Shown here: positions 35,653 to 44,723 of the stretch, one piece after another | How positions within the stretch are numbered: position 1 is the first letter of the stretch | Layout: each line of letters opens with the position of its first letter | Origin: Georgenia subflava | Lineage (GTDB): Bacteria > Actinomycetota > Actinomycetes > Actinomycetales > Actinomycetaceae | NCBI RefSeq assembly: GCF_009193155.1 | Contig: NZ_VUKD01000001.1 | Coordinates: 620,001-684,000, forward strand | DNA: 64,000 nt | Direction of reading: 5' to 3' | Position numbers and translations under genes: made by a program | The notes under the pieces: model-generated | What the model saw: the letters and a program-made list of their open reading frames with translations, nothing else | Told to the model about the DNA's origin: nothing | Database searches by the model: none

Positions 35653-36297
35653 CTACCCACCGACGAGTGCGGCGCCCCATACTGCCCCGACACCGGTACC
35701 GGCGACCATCCACGGACCGAACGGGAAGGCGCTGTGGCGGTTCGCCGCCCCGGTGACGAGCAGCAGGAGGGCGAGAACACCGCCGAGGGCGAATGCGGCG
35801 AGCGTGCCGAGCACGACCTCGCTCCAGCCGAGCCAGCCGAGGAATCCCCCGAGCAGCCCGGAGAGCTTGACGTCTCCCAGCCCGATGCCGGAGGGGGAGA
35901 TCAGTGCGAGCACGAAGTACGCGAAGGTCACGATCCCCGCCGCTGCCGCCGCGCGTCCCAGGCGCGAGAAGTCGCCCTCGACGGCGGACGCGATCGTGAG
36001 GGCACCGAGGAAGAGCACGTAGGTCGGGCCGATGATGCGGTCCGGCAACCGGTAGACCGCGAGGTCGATGGCCACGAGGAGGGCGCACGCCACCGCGAGG
36101 AGCGCGAAGGCCACCAGCTCCGCCCAGGAGCTCGCGAGGGTCGCGACGCCGGCCCCGGCGAGCACGGCGACCAGCACGGGGGTCCTGCGGCTCACCCAGG
36201 CGGAGTCGGTGGCCGCCAGGCGGCGGGCCCACGGCGTCAGTGCGGCGCCGGCGACGCCGGTCCCGACGGCGGTCAGCAGGACGATCGGCCACGGCAT
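35653..36297 (-). CDS. prepilin peptidase (A24 family, CpaA/TadV-type)
   Basis: A 214-residue membrane aspartyl protease with about seven hydrophobic segments. The two catalytic aspartates are in AIDLAVYRLPDRI and GIGLGDVKLSG. It cleaves the Flp prepilin and TadE/F pseudopilins after glycine. The N-terminal methyltransferase domain of classic PilD is absent, as in TadV. It is the last gene of the leftward tad locus, 67 nt after tadC. Confidence 0.92.
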   Translation of the reverse strand: MPWPIVLLTAVGTGVAGAALTPWARRLAATDSAWVSRRTPVLVAVLAGAGVATLASSWAELVAFALLAVACALLVAIDLAVYRLPDRIIGPTYVLFLGALTIASAVEGDFSRLGRAAAAAGIVTFAYFVLALISPSGIGLGDVKLSGLLGGFLGWLGWSEVVLGTLAAFALGGVLALLLLVTGAANRHSAFPFGPWMVAGTGVGAVWGAALVGG

Positions 36298-36364
36298 GCG
36301 TCCGGTGCTCCCTCCACGTACATCTCGGTCGTTCGTCGCAGCCCGCGGGCGGGCCCGGGACGGG

Positions 36365-37252
36365 TCAGCTGAACGCGGCGACGATATCCATCACCGCTGG
36401 TCCGAGCAGCACGACGAACAGGACCGGGAGGATGCACAGCAGGAGCGGGAAGATCACCTTCACGGGGATCTGCATGGCCTTCTCCTCGGCGCGCTGACGC
36501 CGCTTGATCCTCATCTCGGCGGCCTGGGTACGCAGCACGTCCGCGATCGCGATGCCGTAGGTGTCGGCCTGGACCACCGCCCGGATGAAGCGGCGCAGGT
36601 CCGCCACGTCGGTGCGCCTGGCCAGGGAGTCGTAGGCCTGGCGGCGGGACTGCCCCATCTGGATGTCCTGCACGGTCCGGACGAGCTCCGCGGCGAGCGG
36701 ACCGGTGCCGTTCCTGCCCGCGCGCGCCACGGCTGCGTCGAAACCCAGCCCGGCCTCGACGGCGATCGTCATCTGGTCCAGGGTGTCGGCCAGCTCCAGC
36801 GCGATCGTCTCGCTGCGCTCCTGGCCCCGGCTGTGCAGCAGCAGCTCGGGCAGGAAGTAGGCCACCACCGCCACGACGGCGACCAGCAGGAACGACAGGG
36901 CGGTCGGTTCGGCGCCGAGGTAGAGCAGGCCGAGCGCTCCAGCGAGGACGGCCAGCAGGAGCTTGGCCACGACCACGCGCTCCGACGACCAGTGCTCGGG
37001 CCGCCCGGCCCGGGAGAGCAGCCGCTCGATGCGAGCCAGCGACGACCTCGGCGTGAGACGCCGCGCCGTGGCCGCCAGCGCCCGGGCGGCCGCCGAGCTG
37101 CCGTCGTCGGCCGGCTCCGCCGGTTCCAGCCCGCGCCGGAGGTTGCTCACCACCTGCTGGCGCGCCCGGTCCGGCCGGGCGACGACGGACCAGACGAGCA
37201 GCGGCAGCGAGACGCTGACGGCCGCGACGGCGACCAGGACAAGGGGCGGCAC
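36365..37252 (-). CDS. tadC: TadC-like Flp pilus inner-membrane platform protein
   Basis: A 295-residue T2SSF-domain protein: LADTLDQMTIAVEAGLGFDAAVARAG is the conserved cytoplasmic helix pair, and the C-terminal segment VIFPLLLCILPVLFVVLLGPAVMD is membrane-embedded. With TadB it forms the platform for pilus assembly. It follows tadB by 27 nt. Confidence 0.92.
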   Translation of the reverse strand: MPPLVLVAVAAVSVSLPLLVWSVVARPDRARQQVVSNLRRGLEPAEPADDGSSAAARALAATARRLTPRSSLARIERLLSRAGRPEHWSSERVVVAKLLLAVLAGALGLLYLGAEPTALSFLLVAVVAVVAYFLPELLLHSRGQERSETIALELADTLDQMTIAVEAGLGFDAAVARAGRNGTGPLAAELVRTVQDIQMGQSRRQAYDSLARRTDVADLRRFIRAVVQADTYGIAIADVLRTQAAEMRIKRRQRAEEKAMQIPVKVIFPLLLCILPVLFVVLLGPAVMDIVAAFS

Positions 37253-37279
37253 AGGATTCCTTTCTGGGGACGGCAGAGC

Positions 37280-38230
37280 TCAGAACTTGAAGCTGACGAC
37301 CTTGCGGAGCCACACGCCGCCGACCGCGAGCATCACCAGGGAGATGCCGATGAGTGCGTAGCCGAGGACGCTCTCGGTGAAGGCGGCGAGGTACGCGGGG
37401 TTCGCCACGGCGAGGAAGGCGGTGATCCCGAACGGCAGCGCCATGAGGATGAGGGCCGAGAGCCTGCCCTCCGCGCTTAGCGCGCTGACCTGTCGGCGCA
37501 GCCGGCCGCGTTCACGGATGGTGTGCCCCACGCCGTCGAGCACCTCGGCCAGGTTCCCGCCCACCTCACGGTTGATCGCGATCGCCTGGGTGACCCAGTC
37601 GAAGTCCTCGCTCGCCATGCGCTGCGACACCTCCTCGAGGGCGCGCGCCAGCGGGCGACCCACCCGCGTCTCGTTGACGATCCGGGCGAACTCGACCGAC
37701 GTCGGCTCCTCTGCCTCGCGCGCCACGGAGTCCAGCGCCTGCAGGAGGCTGTGCCCGGCCCGCAGGTTGCTCGCCATGAGCTGCAGCGAGTCGTCGAGCT
37801 GGTCGGCGAAGGCCTGCTGCCGACGTGCGGCCAGGCGACCGAGGTAGACCTTGGCGACCAGGGGGGCGGCCACCGCGAGGACGACGGCGAGCGCGGGCCC
37901 GCCCAGCAGCAGGCCGGTCGCGGCGGCGCCGAGCGCACCGGCGATGACCAGCAGGGTGAAGTCCTGCACCCGCATGGCGACGCCGGCCCGCTCGAGCGCC
38001 TCGGCGGACACCGGCCCGCCACGCCGACGAAGGACACGGTCGATGGCGCGCGTGGCGGCGCCCGTCGCCCTGGTGAGCAGGCTCGGCGGCTGCTTCGTGC
38101 GCGGACGCCGTCGCTCCGGTGGCACCTGGACCGGCCGTGGGCTCAGAGCGAGGTACGCCCCGATCGCGACCGCCAGGATGACGAGGCCGACGCCGAGAAG
38201 GGCCGACCCCGAGGCGGGCAGGGTGGTCAT
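37280..38230 (-). CDS. tadB: TadB-like Flp pilus inner-membrane platform protein
   Basis: A 316-residue T2SSF-domain protein with DQLDDSLQLMASNLRAGHSLLQALDSVAREA, ending LIGISLVMLAVGGVWLRKVVSFKF. Start overlaps the cpaF stop by 4 nt (ATGA). It works with TadC and the CpaF ATPase to assemble Flp pili. Confidence 0.93.
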   Translation of the reverse strand: MTTLPASGSALLGVGLVILAVAIGAYLALSPRPVQVPPERRRPRTKQPPSLLTRATGAATRAIDRVLRRRGGPVSAEALERAGVAMRVQDFTLLVIAGALGAAATGLLLGGPALAVVLAVAAPLVAKVYLGRLAARRQQAFADQLDDSLQLMASNLRAGHSLLQALDSVAREAEEPTSVEFARIVNETRVGRPLARALEEVSQRMASEDFDWVTQAIAINREVGGNLAEVLDGVGHTIRERGRLRRQVSALSAEGRLSALILMALPFGITAFLAVANPAYLAAFTESVLGYALIGISLVMLAVGGVWLRKVVSFKF

Positions 38231-39942
38231 CGGGCGTCCCTCGCCGTGGCGGCGGTCGCGAAGACCTGCGGGGACACGGTGATGCCCAGCTCGTCGAAGC
38301 GGTCCGTGAATCGCGGCCGGACGCCTGTCGCCACCGGCCTGCCGAGGAAGCGCCCGTCGGCGCCGACACCGGCGGAGTAGTCGAAGAGGAAGGCGTCCTG
38401 CAGGGTCACGGTCTGGCCCTCCATCCCCTGGACCTCGGTGACGGCGGTCACCCGGCGCGTACCGTCCCGCAGGCGGGTCAGCTGGACGATGACGTCGACG
38501 GCCGAGGCGATCTGCTCGCGGATGGCACGCAGCGGCAGGTCCATGCCGGCCATGAGCACGAGGGTCTCCAGGCGGGCGATGGCGTCCCGCGGCGAGTTCG
38601 CGTGCACCGTTGACAGGGAACCGTCGTGGCCGGTGTTCATCGCCTGGAGCATGTCCAGGGTCTCCCCGCCGCGGACCTCGCCCACGACGATGCGGTCAGG
38701 ACGCATGCGCAGCGAGTTGCGCACGAGGTCGCGGATGCTGATCTCGCCCTTGCCCTCGATGTTCGGCGGCCGGCTCTCCAGGCGGACGACATGGTCCTGC
38801 TGCAGCTGGAGCTCGACGGCGTCCTCGATCGTGACGATGCGCTCCCCCTCCGGGATGAAGGAGGACAGCACGTTGAGCAGGGTCGTCTTGCCCGTGCCCG
38901 TACCGCCGGAGACGATGACGTTCAGTCGCGCCTCGACGCACGCGCGGAGCAGCTCGGCCATCTCGGGGGTGAGGGTGCCGAACCCGATGAGGTCGTTGAC
39001 CTTGAACGGGTCCTTGGAGAACTTGCGGATCGTCAGGGACGAGCCGTTGAAGGCGAGCGGCGGGACGACGGCGTTGACCCGGGAGCCGTCCGCCAGGCGT
39101 GCGTCGACGAGGGGGGAGGACTCGTCGATGCGCCGTCCTACCCGCGAGACGATGCGTTCGATGACGCGGCGCAGGTGGTCCTCGGAGGAGAAGCGGGTCT
39201 CGGAACGCCTGAGCCTGCCGTTCTGCTCGACGTAGACCATGTCCGGCCCGTTGACCATGATCTCGGTGACCGTGGGGTCGGCGAGCAGGCCCTCGAGCGG
39301 TCCGTGGCCCAGCACGTCGTCCTGGACGTTGCTGATCAGCCGCTTCCGCTGCTCGCCGGTGAGCGGAACCTTCGTCTCTTCGACCACGTGGTTCAGCTCG
39401 CCGCGGACAAGGGCGTGGAGCTGCTCCTCGTCCAGCGAGGGGTCGTTCAGGCGCGCACCGATCCGCTCGAACAGGGCGGCCGCGGCGTGCTCCTTGAGCT
39501 TGGTCAGCGCATCGCTGCCGGGCACCGGCGCAGCAGGGCCGGCAGGCCGTGGGGCCTCGACGGCGGACGTGCGCGCGGACAGGGACCGGTGCTGCGGAGG
39601 CTGGGTGGCGGAACCGACGGGCACCGTGGCGGGCGGGCCGGCCGGCACGTGGCCCGCCGGGGACAGGTCGGGTATGGGTGCACCGGCCACCGGCGTGCGG
39701 TCCGCGGGCACGTCGGCCACCCGCGTGCCGTCCGCGGGCACGCCGGCCGCACGCGTGCCGTCCACCGGTGTGTGGTCCACAGCTGGGTGGTCCGCGCGCG
39801 CGCCGGCCACCGGGGCACCGCCCACTGGTGCGGCCGCGATCGCACCGCCCTCCGGGGTGCCGGTCGATGGTGTCGCGCCCGTCGGTACGGTGCCGGCCAC
39901 GGCCGGCGCCTTGGCCGCGGTGAGTCGTTCGGACAGCTTCAT
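38227..39942 (-). CDS. cpaF: CpaF/TadA pilus-assembly ATPase with long repetitive N-terminal extension
   Basis: A 571-residue type II/IV secretion ATPase. The conserved CpaF part starts near residue 145 (DALTKLKEHAAAALFERIG) and includes the Walker A motif VSGGTGTGKTTLLNVLSSF, IVTIEDAVELQL, and HANSPRDAIARLE. The first roughly 140 residues are low-complexity with PADGTRVA/PVAGAP units. This region is unusual for the family and probably disordered. Overlaps with cpaE (39939-39942) and tadB (38227-38230) indicate tight coupling. Confidence 0.94.
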   Translation of the reverse strand: MKLSERLTAAKAPAVAGTVPTGATPSTGTPEGGAIAAAPVGGAPVAGARADHPAVDHTPVDGTRAAGVPADGTRVADVPADRTPVAGAPIPDLSPAGHVPAGPPATVPVGSATQPPQHRSLSARTSAVEAPRPAGPAAPVPGSDALTKLKEHAAAALFERIGARLNDPSLDEEQLHALVRGELNHVVEETKVPLTGEQRKRLISNVQDDVLGHGPLEGLLADPTVTEIMVNGPDMVYVEQNGRLRRSETRFSSEDHLRRVIERIVSRVGRRIDESSPLVDARLADGSRVNAVVPPLAFNGSSLTIRKFSKDPFKVNDLIGFGTLTPEMAELLRACVEARLNVIVSGGTGTGKTTLLNVLSSFIPEGERIVTIEDAVELQLQQDHVVRLESRPPNIEGKGEISIRDLVRNSLRMRPDRIVVGEVRGGETLDMLQAMNTGHDGSLSTVHANSPRDAIARLETLVLMAGMDLPLRAIREQIASAVDVIVQLTRLRDGTRRVTAVTEVQGMEGQTVTLQDAFLFDYSAGVGADGRFLGRPVATGVRPRFTDRFDELGITVSPQVFATAATARDAR

Positions 39943-41207
39943 CGCCTGCCTCCGCGGTGACGCGCCTTCCGCCGGCCGGACGCCGCTGCGCCCTGCCCGG
40001 CGACCTCCCGCGCACCGGTCGTCGACACGGCGGCCGGCACGGTCGTCCGCACGGCAGCCGCCTCGGGCGTGGTGTAGCGGCGGACGAGGGTGCGCAGGTG
40101 CTTGGTCACGGGGTCCCGGACCTCGCTCTGGAGCAGCGGCACGCCGGCGTTGACAGAGGCGAGAGCCGCCCGGGAACGCGGCAGCACCAGGTCCACGCCG
40201 GTGCCGAGGGTGGCCTCGACGTCGGCGACGGACAGTCCCCCGCGACGGTCGGCGAAGTTCAGCGCCACGTACCGGGCGTCGGGGAACATCCCCAGGGCGT
40301 CGAGGGTGTCCAGCTCCTTGCGCATGCCTCGTACGCCGGGCACGTCCATGCTGGTCACCAGCACGAGGTCGCTGGTCTCGTCCATCGCGGCAAGGGTGTG
40401 CTCCGAGAGTCCCGGCGCGGTGTCCACCACGACGTGGCGGAACTCCGAGGCGAGCATCGCGAGCAGTCTGCCGACGTCCTCGGCGGTCACGGCGTCGGCA
40501 GCGGCGGGCGAGTCGGAGCCGCAGAGCACGTACAGCCCGGTCTCGTGAACGGTGAGGAATGTCTTGAGCACCATGGTGTCGCGGCTCGCCGGGCCGTGGA
40601 CGGCGTCGGCGAGGGAGTACTCGGCACGCAGGTTCAGCGCCGACGCGACGTCGCCGAACTGGATGTCCAGGTCGACCAGCACGGTCGAGTCCGGCTCCGC
40701 CCGGGCCAGGCCGACGGCGAGATTCGTCGCCACGGTGGTCTTGCCGACCCCGCCCTTGGGCGAGACGACGCTGATCACGCGACCGCGCGCGGCGGCAGCG
40801 TCGTCGTCGTGGCGCCCCGTCGCAGCGGCGGCTCGAGCCCGCGAGGCCCGGGCCGCGCGGTCCAGCACGGACCGGATGTCCGCGACGTCGGCACCAGGCT
40901 CGAGGATGTCGTGCACCCCGGAGCGCAGGGCAGCCAGACCGATCTCCGCCGGCCGGTCGCTGACGAGGACCACGGCGGTCCCCGGGTAGCCCGCCTCGAC
41001 CCGTGCGGCGAGGGCGAGCGCCTCGTCGGCACCCGGGCCGGCGTCGAGCACGAGGACCTCGGGGGCGGCGGCGTCCGGCGGGCCGAACAGGTGCGCCGGC
41101 TCGGTGCGCAGCGCACCGGTCGTCAGGGCGAGGACAGCCTCGCCGCTGGCGTGCTGGACACGCTGGCGGAGGTCGGCGGACTCGGTGGCCAGGGCGATAC
41201 GGCTCAT
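39939..41207 (-). CDS. cpaE: CpaE-like pilus assembly/localisation ATPase
   Basis: A 422-residue protein with a receiver-like N-terminal domain (about residues 1-125) and a ParA/MinD-type domain whose deviant Walker A motif is SVVSPKGGVGKTTVATNLAVG. In relatives CpaE positions pilus machinery at the pole. Its start overlaps cpaB stop by 4 nt, and its stop overlaps the cpaF start. Confidence 0.92.
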   Translation of the reverse strand: MSRIALATESADLRQRVQHASGEAVLALTTGALRTEPAHLFGPPDAAAPEVLVLDAGPGADEALALAARVEAGYPGTAVVLVSDRPAEIGLAALRSGVHDILEPGADVADIRSVLDRAARASRARAAAATGRHDDDAAAARGRVISVVSPKGGVGKTTVATNLAVGLARAEPDSTVLVDLDIQFGDVASALNLRAEYSLADAVHGPASRDTMVLKTFLTVHETGLYVLCGSDSPAAADAVTAEDVGRLLAMLASEFRHVVVDTAPGLSEHTLAAMDETSDLVLVTSMDVPGVRGMRKELDTLDALGMFPDARYVALNFADRRGGLSVADVEATLGTGVDLVLPRSRAALASVNAGVPLLQSEVRDPVTKHLRTLVRRYTTPEAAAVRTTVPAAVSTTGAREVAGQGAAASGRRKARHRGGRR

Positions 41208-41923
41208 TCGTACACGCTCGTCTCGTTCACGGCGCGGGTGCCGTCCTCGGGGGCGTCGCCCGGCTCGGCGGAGAGCCAGATCCCGCCGTGCTCGGCGGCC
41301 CAGACGATGCGCTCGGCGTCCGGGGCCGCGACGGCGAGCGTAACCATCACGCTGCCCTGCGGGACCGGTGCCGGCACCGCTTCGGCGCCCTCCGCGGTCG
41401 GCGTGGGCGGGGTGATCCCACCCTGGACGCGGGTCACGAGGACCTTGTGCAGGGCGAGGTGGGTCTCGCCGGACCGGGTGATGAACACACCGACGGTGTC
41501 GCCGGCGGCGAGGCTGCTGCCGAGCACCCGCTGGGACTCCAGCAGGACCGAGACCTCGTGCATGCCCGCCGGGACCTCCACGCGTGCGGGGTCGACGAGG
41601 GAGGCCGGGTCGGCGAAACGGCTGCCGAGCAGCTGTTCGCCGGGCAGCAGGTCCGTGGTGGCGACCAGTCCGTCGATCTCCGTGAGGCTCGCGACGGCCC
41701 CGCTGGCGACCATGCTGCGCGGCACGTCCGCGACGGTGACGAGCTCGGCGAGCTCCGCCGCCGGCGTTCCCGCGGCGACCGGCTCGACCACCTCGAGGAC
41801 GGGGGTGGTCTCCATCCCGGCCATGGCGCGCTGGTCGGCACCGGCGACGTAGCCCACGAGCAGCACGGCGCCGACGACGGCGAGCAGGACCGCGGCGAGG
41901 GCGGCGACGATACGACGTGTCAA
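41204..41923 (-). CDS. cpaB: CpaB/RcpC-type Flp pilus assembly protein
   Basis: A 239-residue protein with an N-terminal hydrophobic anchor (IVAALAAVLLAVVGAVLLVGYVAG) and a SAF-type domain (VATTDLLPGEQLLGSRFADP; VEVPAGMHEVSVLLESQ). It lies in the periplasm-equivalent space. Overlaps cpaE as ATGA (41204-41207); follows tadG by 13 nt. Confidence 0.88.
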   Translation of the reverse strand: MTRRIVAALAAVLLAVVGAVLLVGYVAGADQRAMAGMETTPVLEVVEPVAAGTPAAELAELVTVADVPRSMVASGAVASLTEIDGLVATTDLLPGEQLLGSRFADPASLVDPARVEVPAGMHEVSVLLESQRVLGSSLAAGDTVGVFITRSGETHLALHKVLVTRVQGGITPPTPTAEGAEAVPAPVPQGSVMVTLAVAAPDAERIVWAAEHGGIWLSAEPGDAPEDGTRAVNETSVYE

Positions 41924-41936
41924 GGCTCGGCTCTCC

Positions 41937-42884
41937 TCAGCTGGTCAGGGAGACCACGGCGGCACCGAGCTGCGGTGCTGACGTGCCGTGGTCGAAGTCG
42001 GCGGACAAGTCGACGAACTCGGTGAAGTAGCCCTGCACGCAGCGGACGTTCCCCTTGCAGGTGCCGCTCGCGCTCCAGGAGTACTGCCCGACGAAGTGGT
42101 AGCCGGTGACGACGAACGCTGCGTAGCCGTACAGCCGGTACCAGGCGCTGGAGCCGGTGCCGCCGCTCGAGTCGAAGATCGGCAGCAGGACGGTGTCGCC
42201 CTGGACGGCCGTGAAGTCGGCAGTCGAGCAGCCGCTGGGCACGTTCTCGCCGGTGTCGGACCACAGCACCTGTCCGATCGCGCTGGTGGTCTGGCAGGAG
42301 CCCGCGTTGACGGTGAGCCACCCGAACCCGCCGGGCACGAGGTTGTTCGAGGGACCCGTGCAGCTGGTGCCCGAGCTCTTGGTGAAGTAGATGGTGCGCT
42401 CGGTGGTGCTCGAGGGCAGCCCGCCACCGGTCTGCGCCTGGAACTCGCACCAGGAGAACGCGAGCGGCAGGACGGCCGTGCCGCCGGTGGGTGCGCCCCA
42501 GCTGGCGGTGGCCTGAGTCGTGATGGTGCTCTCGTCGATGCCGAGCACCGGGGCGAACCAGTGCTCGCGGACCCCGGAGGTCTGCACCGTGACGCTGCCT
42601 GAGGACGGGCTGGGTGCCGGACCGACGATCGAGGCAGTGGCCTCGCCGTCGTCGATGTTCGCCTCCGCCAGACTCTGGGCGGTCGTCGCGGCGGGACCGC
42701 AGTCGTTGCGCGCGCAGTCCTGCGCGACGGCCAGTGCCGCGGCGTCCGCGCCGGTCTGGAGCTGCTGCTTCTCGGCCCACATGGCCGCGACGTCTACGGT
42801 GATGGCGCCGAACGCGAGCATCGGCACCAGGAGCAGGGCGACGACGACGTTGACGGCCCCGCGCTCGTCCTTCAGCCGTTGCAT
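41937..42884 (-). CDS. TadG-like pilus-associated exported protein
   Basis: A 315-residue protein with an N-terminal type III-like pseudopilin helix (DERGAVNVVVALLLVPMLAFGAITVDVAA) and QLQTGADAAALAVAQD, the Tad-G/Flp-assembly N-terminal signature. The rest is an extracellular domain rich in Ser/Thr/Gly with eight or more cysteines. It overlaps tadE by 13 nt (42872-42884). Confidence 0.85.
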   Translation of the reverse strand: MQRLKDERGAVNVVVALLLVPMLAFGAITVDVAAMWAEKQQLQTGADAAALAVAQDCARNDCGPAATTAQSLAEANIDDGEATASIVGPAPSPSSGSVTVQTSGVREHWFAPVLGIDESTITTQATASWGAPTGGTAVLPLAFSWCEFQAQTGGGLPSSTTERTIYFTKSSGTSCTGPSNNLVPGGFGWLTVNAGSCQTTSAIGQVLWSDTGENVPSGCSTADFTAVQGDTVLLPIFDSSGGTGSSAWYRLYGYAAFVVTGYHFVGQYSWSASGTCKGNVRCVQGYFTEFVDLSADFDHGTSAPQLGAAVVSLTS

Positions 42885-43261
42885 CGCATGGTCCCCTTGC
42901 CGGTCAGGGTGAGGTCGGCGCCGAAGGCGCCGGTGATGAAGTCCATCGGGTAGGTCACGGTGACGGTCGCCTGTGCCACCGGGCTGGTGGCGCTGACCGC
43001 ACAGCTGCTCGGTGACACCTCGATCTGGGTGTCGGTCAGGTCGAGCCCGGGCGCGGCCGCCCTGGCGGTGGCGCGGGCCGCTGCGGCATCGTCCTGCAGG
43101 GCCATCACCCGCACGCCCTCCCGGGCCGCGCCGGACAGCGTGGTCTGCAGGTGGTAGGCCCGCCCGAACTCGGCGATCCCGAGCACGAGCAGGATCAGCA
43201 GGGGCACGACGAGGGCGAACTCGACGGCCGCAGCGCCGCGCTCGTCCTGATGCTTGCTCAT
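42872..43261 (-). CDS. tadE: TadE-like minor pseudopilin
   Basis: A 129-residue TadE-family protein with the processing-site region DERGAAAVEFALVVPLLILLVLG (cleavage expected after the Gly, with the +5 Glu). The C-terminal two-cysteine part follows (PSSCAV; TMRCNG). The ATG at 43261 is preceded by GTG, also possible. It follows the flp gene by about 97 nt with a strong hairpin between. Confidence 0.9.
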   Translation of the reverse strand: MSKHQDERGAAAVEFALVVPLLILLVLGIAEFGRAYHLQTTLSGAAREGVRVMALQDDAAAARATARAAAPGLDLTDTQIEVSPSSCAVSATSPVAQATVTVTYPMDFITGAFGADLTLTGKGTMRCNG

Positions 43262-43301
43262 CACTTGCCCCTCCAGCGGATTCGGTCTTCCGGTGCCGGT
43301 C

Positions 43302-43337
43302 CCGGCGCAGCGGTCGCTGTCACGACCGCCGCGCCGG
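43302..43337 (-). terminator. strong hairpin between flp and tadE (partial terminator or processing site)
   Basis: CCGGCGCAGCGGTCG (43302-43316) and CGACCGCCGCGCCGG (43323-43337) form a 15-bp stem with one mismatch and a 6-nt loop, 22 nt after the flp stop. The position suggests partial termination or RNA stabilisation so that pilin exceeds assembly proteins. Confidence 0.7.
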
Positions 43338-43358
43338 TGACCGCGCCGGCATCGAGGC

Positions 43359-43592
43359 TCAGCCCGCGGTCGAGCCCTCGGTCGGGGAGACCTCGCTCAG
43401 CTCGGTCTGGACGTTCTCGAACAGGCCGCTGAGCTCGTCGCCCAGCAGGCTGACGGCGCCGATGATGACGACGGCGATGAGGCCGACCATCAGGCCGTAC
43501 TCGACGGCGGTGGCGCCACGGTCCTTGCGGCCCTCGAAGCGGTCGCCCACCACGGTGAGCAGGGTGGTCATGAATGCAGCTGCACGGTTCAT
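43359..43592 (-). CDS. flp: Flp-type major pilin precursor
   Basis: A 77-residue prepilin starting at ATG 43592 (MNRAAAFMTTLL) behind AAGGAAG. The processing region is KDRGATAVEYGLMVGLIAVV, with cleavage expected after Gly and the hallmark Glu-Tyr at +5/+6; the hydrophobic helix continues VIIGAVSLLG. The mature part would be about 50 residues. It is the first gene of the tad locus. Confidence 0.93.
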   Translation of the reverse strand: MNRAAAFMTTLLTVVGDRFEGRKDRGATAVEYGLMVGLIAVVIIGAVSLLGDELSGLFENVQTELSEVSPTEGSTAG

Positions 43593-44012
43593 GGTGTCTT
43601 CCTTGAGTTGACGTTCCGGCCTCGGACCGGACCTGTGTGATCTCCACCGGGTCGGTCGATCCGGTGTCGATGTCGAGTGTGGGGGTACTTTGCGAATCAC
43701 GCAACCTTTGTGTTGGAGCACACTTGCGTAGTTGTCCAACTTGCCTTTGCTGAACCGTTCAGAACCGTGTCGCGAGTTACCCACCTTCGCGTCCAGAATT
43801 CGTCAGAAGGCCCGGATTCGCATGCCGACGCGGAAGCCGACGACCTCGTCCTGCGGTCCAGGCCCGGTTGCCCGACTCCCCGGAGACCGACGGCGACGCT
43901 CGACTCGCGCCACCAACTCGCCGACCGCGACCGGGTGACAACCCGCGCGACGTCGGTCATTTACCTCATGAGCAAGTTCGCCGGGTCTGCACGATCGGAT
44001 ATATTGGGTTCC
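43593..44012. promoter_or_regulatory. AT-richer divergent promoter region of flp and tetR
   Basis: A 420-bp gene-free spacer. Contains the 15-bp palindrome TTGCG-AATCA-CGCAA (43690-43704) and CTGAACCGTTCAG (near 43752). A leaderless promoter for the TetR gene is suggested by TTCGCC (43977-43982), 17 bp, TATATT (44000-44005), with the ATG 7 nt further on. No convincing small gene is seen. Confidence 0.5.
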
Positions 44013-44642
44013 ATGAGCGCACCTGAGCCCGGTCTGCGGGAGCTGAAGAAGCAGATGACCCGCGAGAACATCGCGGGTGCCGCTCTTCAGCTCACCCTGG
44101 AGAAGGGCCTGGACAGCGTCACGGTCGACGAGATCGCCCAGCTCGCCTTCGTCTCCCCGCGCACCGTCTCGAACTACTTCTCCTCCAAGGACGAGGCAGT
44201 GGTGGCCGCAGGCACACCCGACTGGCTCGAGGTCGTCGACACGTTCGGCGCCCGCGGGGAGGGCGAACGCCCGTTGACCACTCTGTGCGAGCTGTTCTCC
44301 GAGTTCGTGGGGACCCGCACCCCGGAGCAGCTCCGCGTCGCCCTGCAGATCGTGGACCTCGTCGACCGCTACCCCTCGTTGCGGCCCCACCAGACGGCCG
44401 CGTACGACACGCTGGAGGAAGCGCTCCGCGCGCGCGTGGCCGACCTGACCGGGACAGACGTCGAGAACGACGTGTATCCCTGGCTGGTCGCGGCGGCAGC
44501 CGTGTCGGCCGTCCGGTCGTCCGTACGGATCTGGGGCCGTGCGGGCGCGAAGCCCGATCAGCTGCCCGAGCTCCTCCAGACGGCGTTCAACCAGTTCAGC
44601 GACGGCCTGCCTTCCCCGCGACCGGCCGGTTCCGCGGACTGA
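44013..44642 (+). CDS. TetR-family transcriptional regulator
   Basis: A 209-residue regulator. The HTH is REKIAGAAL-like ENIAGAALQLTLEKGLDSVTVDEIAQLAFVSPRTVSNYFSSKDEAV. The C-terminal ligand domain is typical helical. ATG 44013 fits a leaderless start; an upstream ATG at 43968 is possible. It is divergent from the tad locus and upstream of an alpha/beta hydrolase, either of which it may control. Confidence 0.88.
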   Translation: MSAPEPGLRELKKQMTRENIAGAALQLTLEKGLDSVTVDEIAQLAFVSPRTVSNYFSSKDEAVVAAGTPDWLEVVDTFGARGEGERPLTTLCELFSEFVGTRTPEQLRVALQIVDLVDRYPSLRPHQTAAYDTLEEALRARVADLTGTDVENDVYPWLVAAAAVSAVRSSVRIWGRAGAKPDQLPELLQTAFNQFSDGLPSPRPAGSAD

Positions 44643-44723
44643 CACGGCGAGCGGCCCGGCGCACGGTCCGGACCGTGAGTCGGTGAGGGCGCCACCAGCG
44701 GAGCCTCCTGACATGATCGGGGC

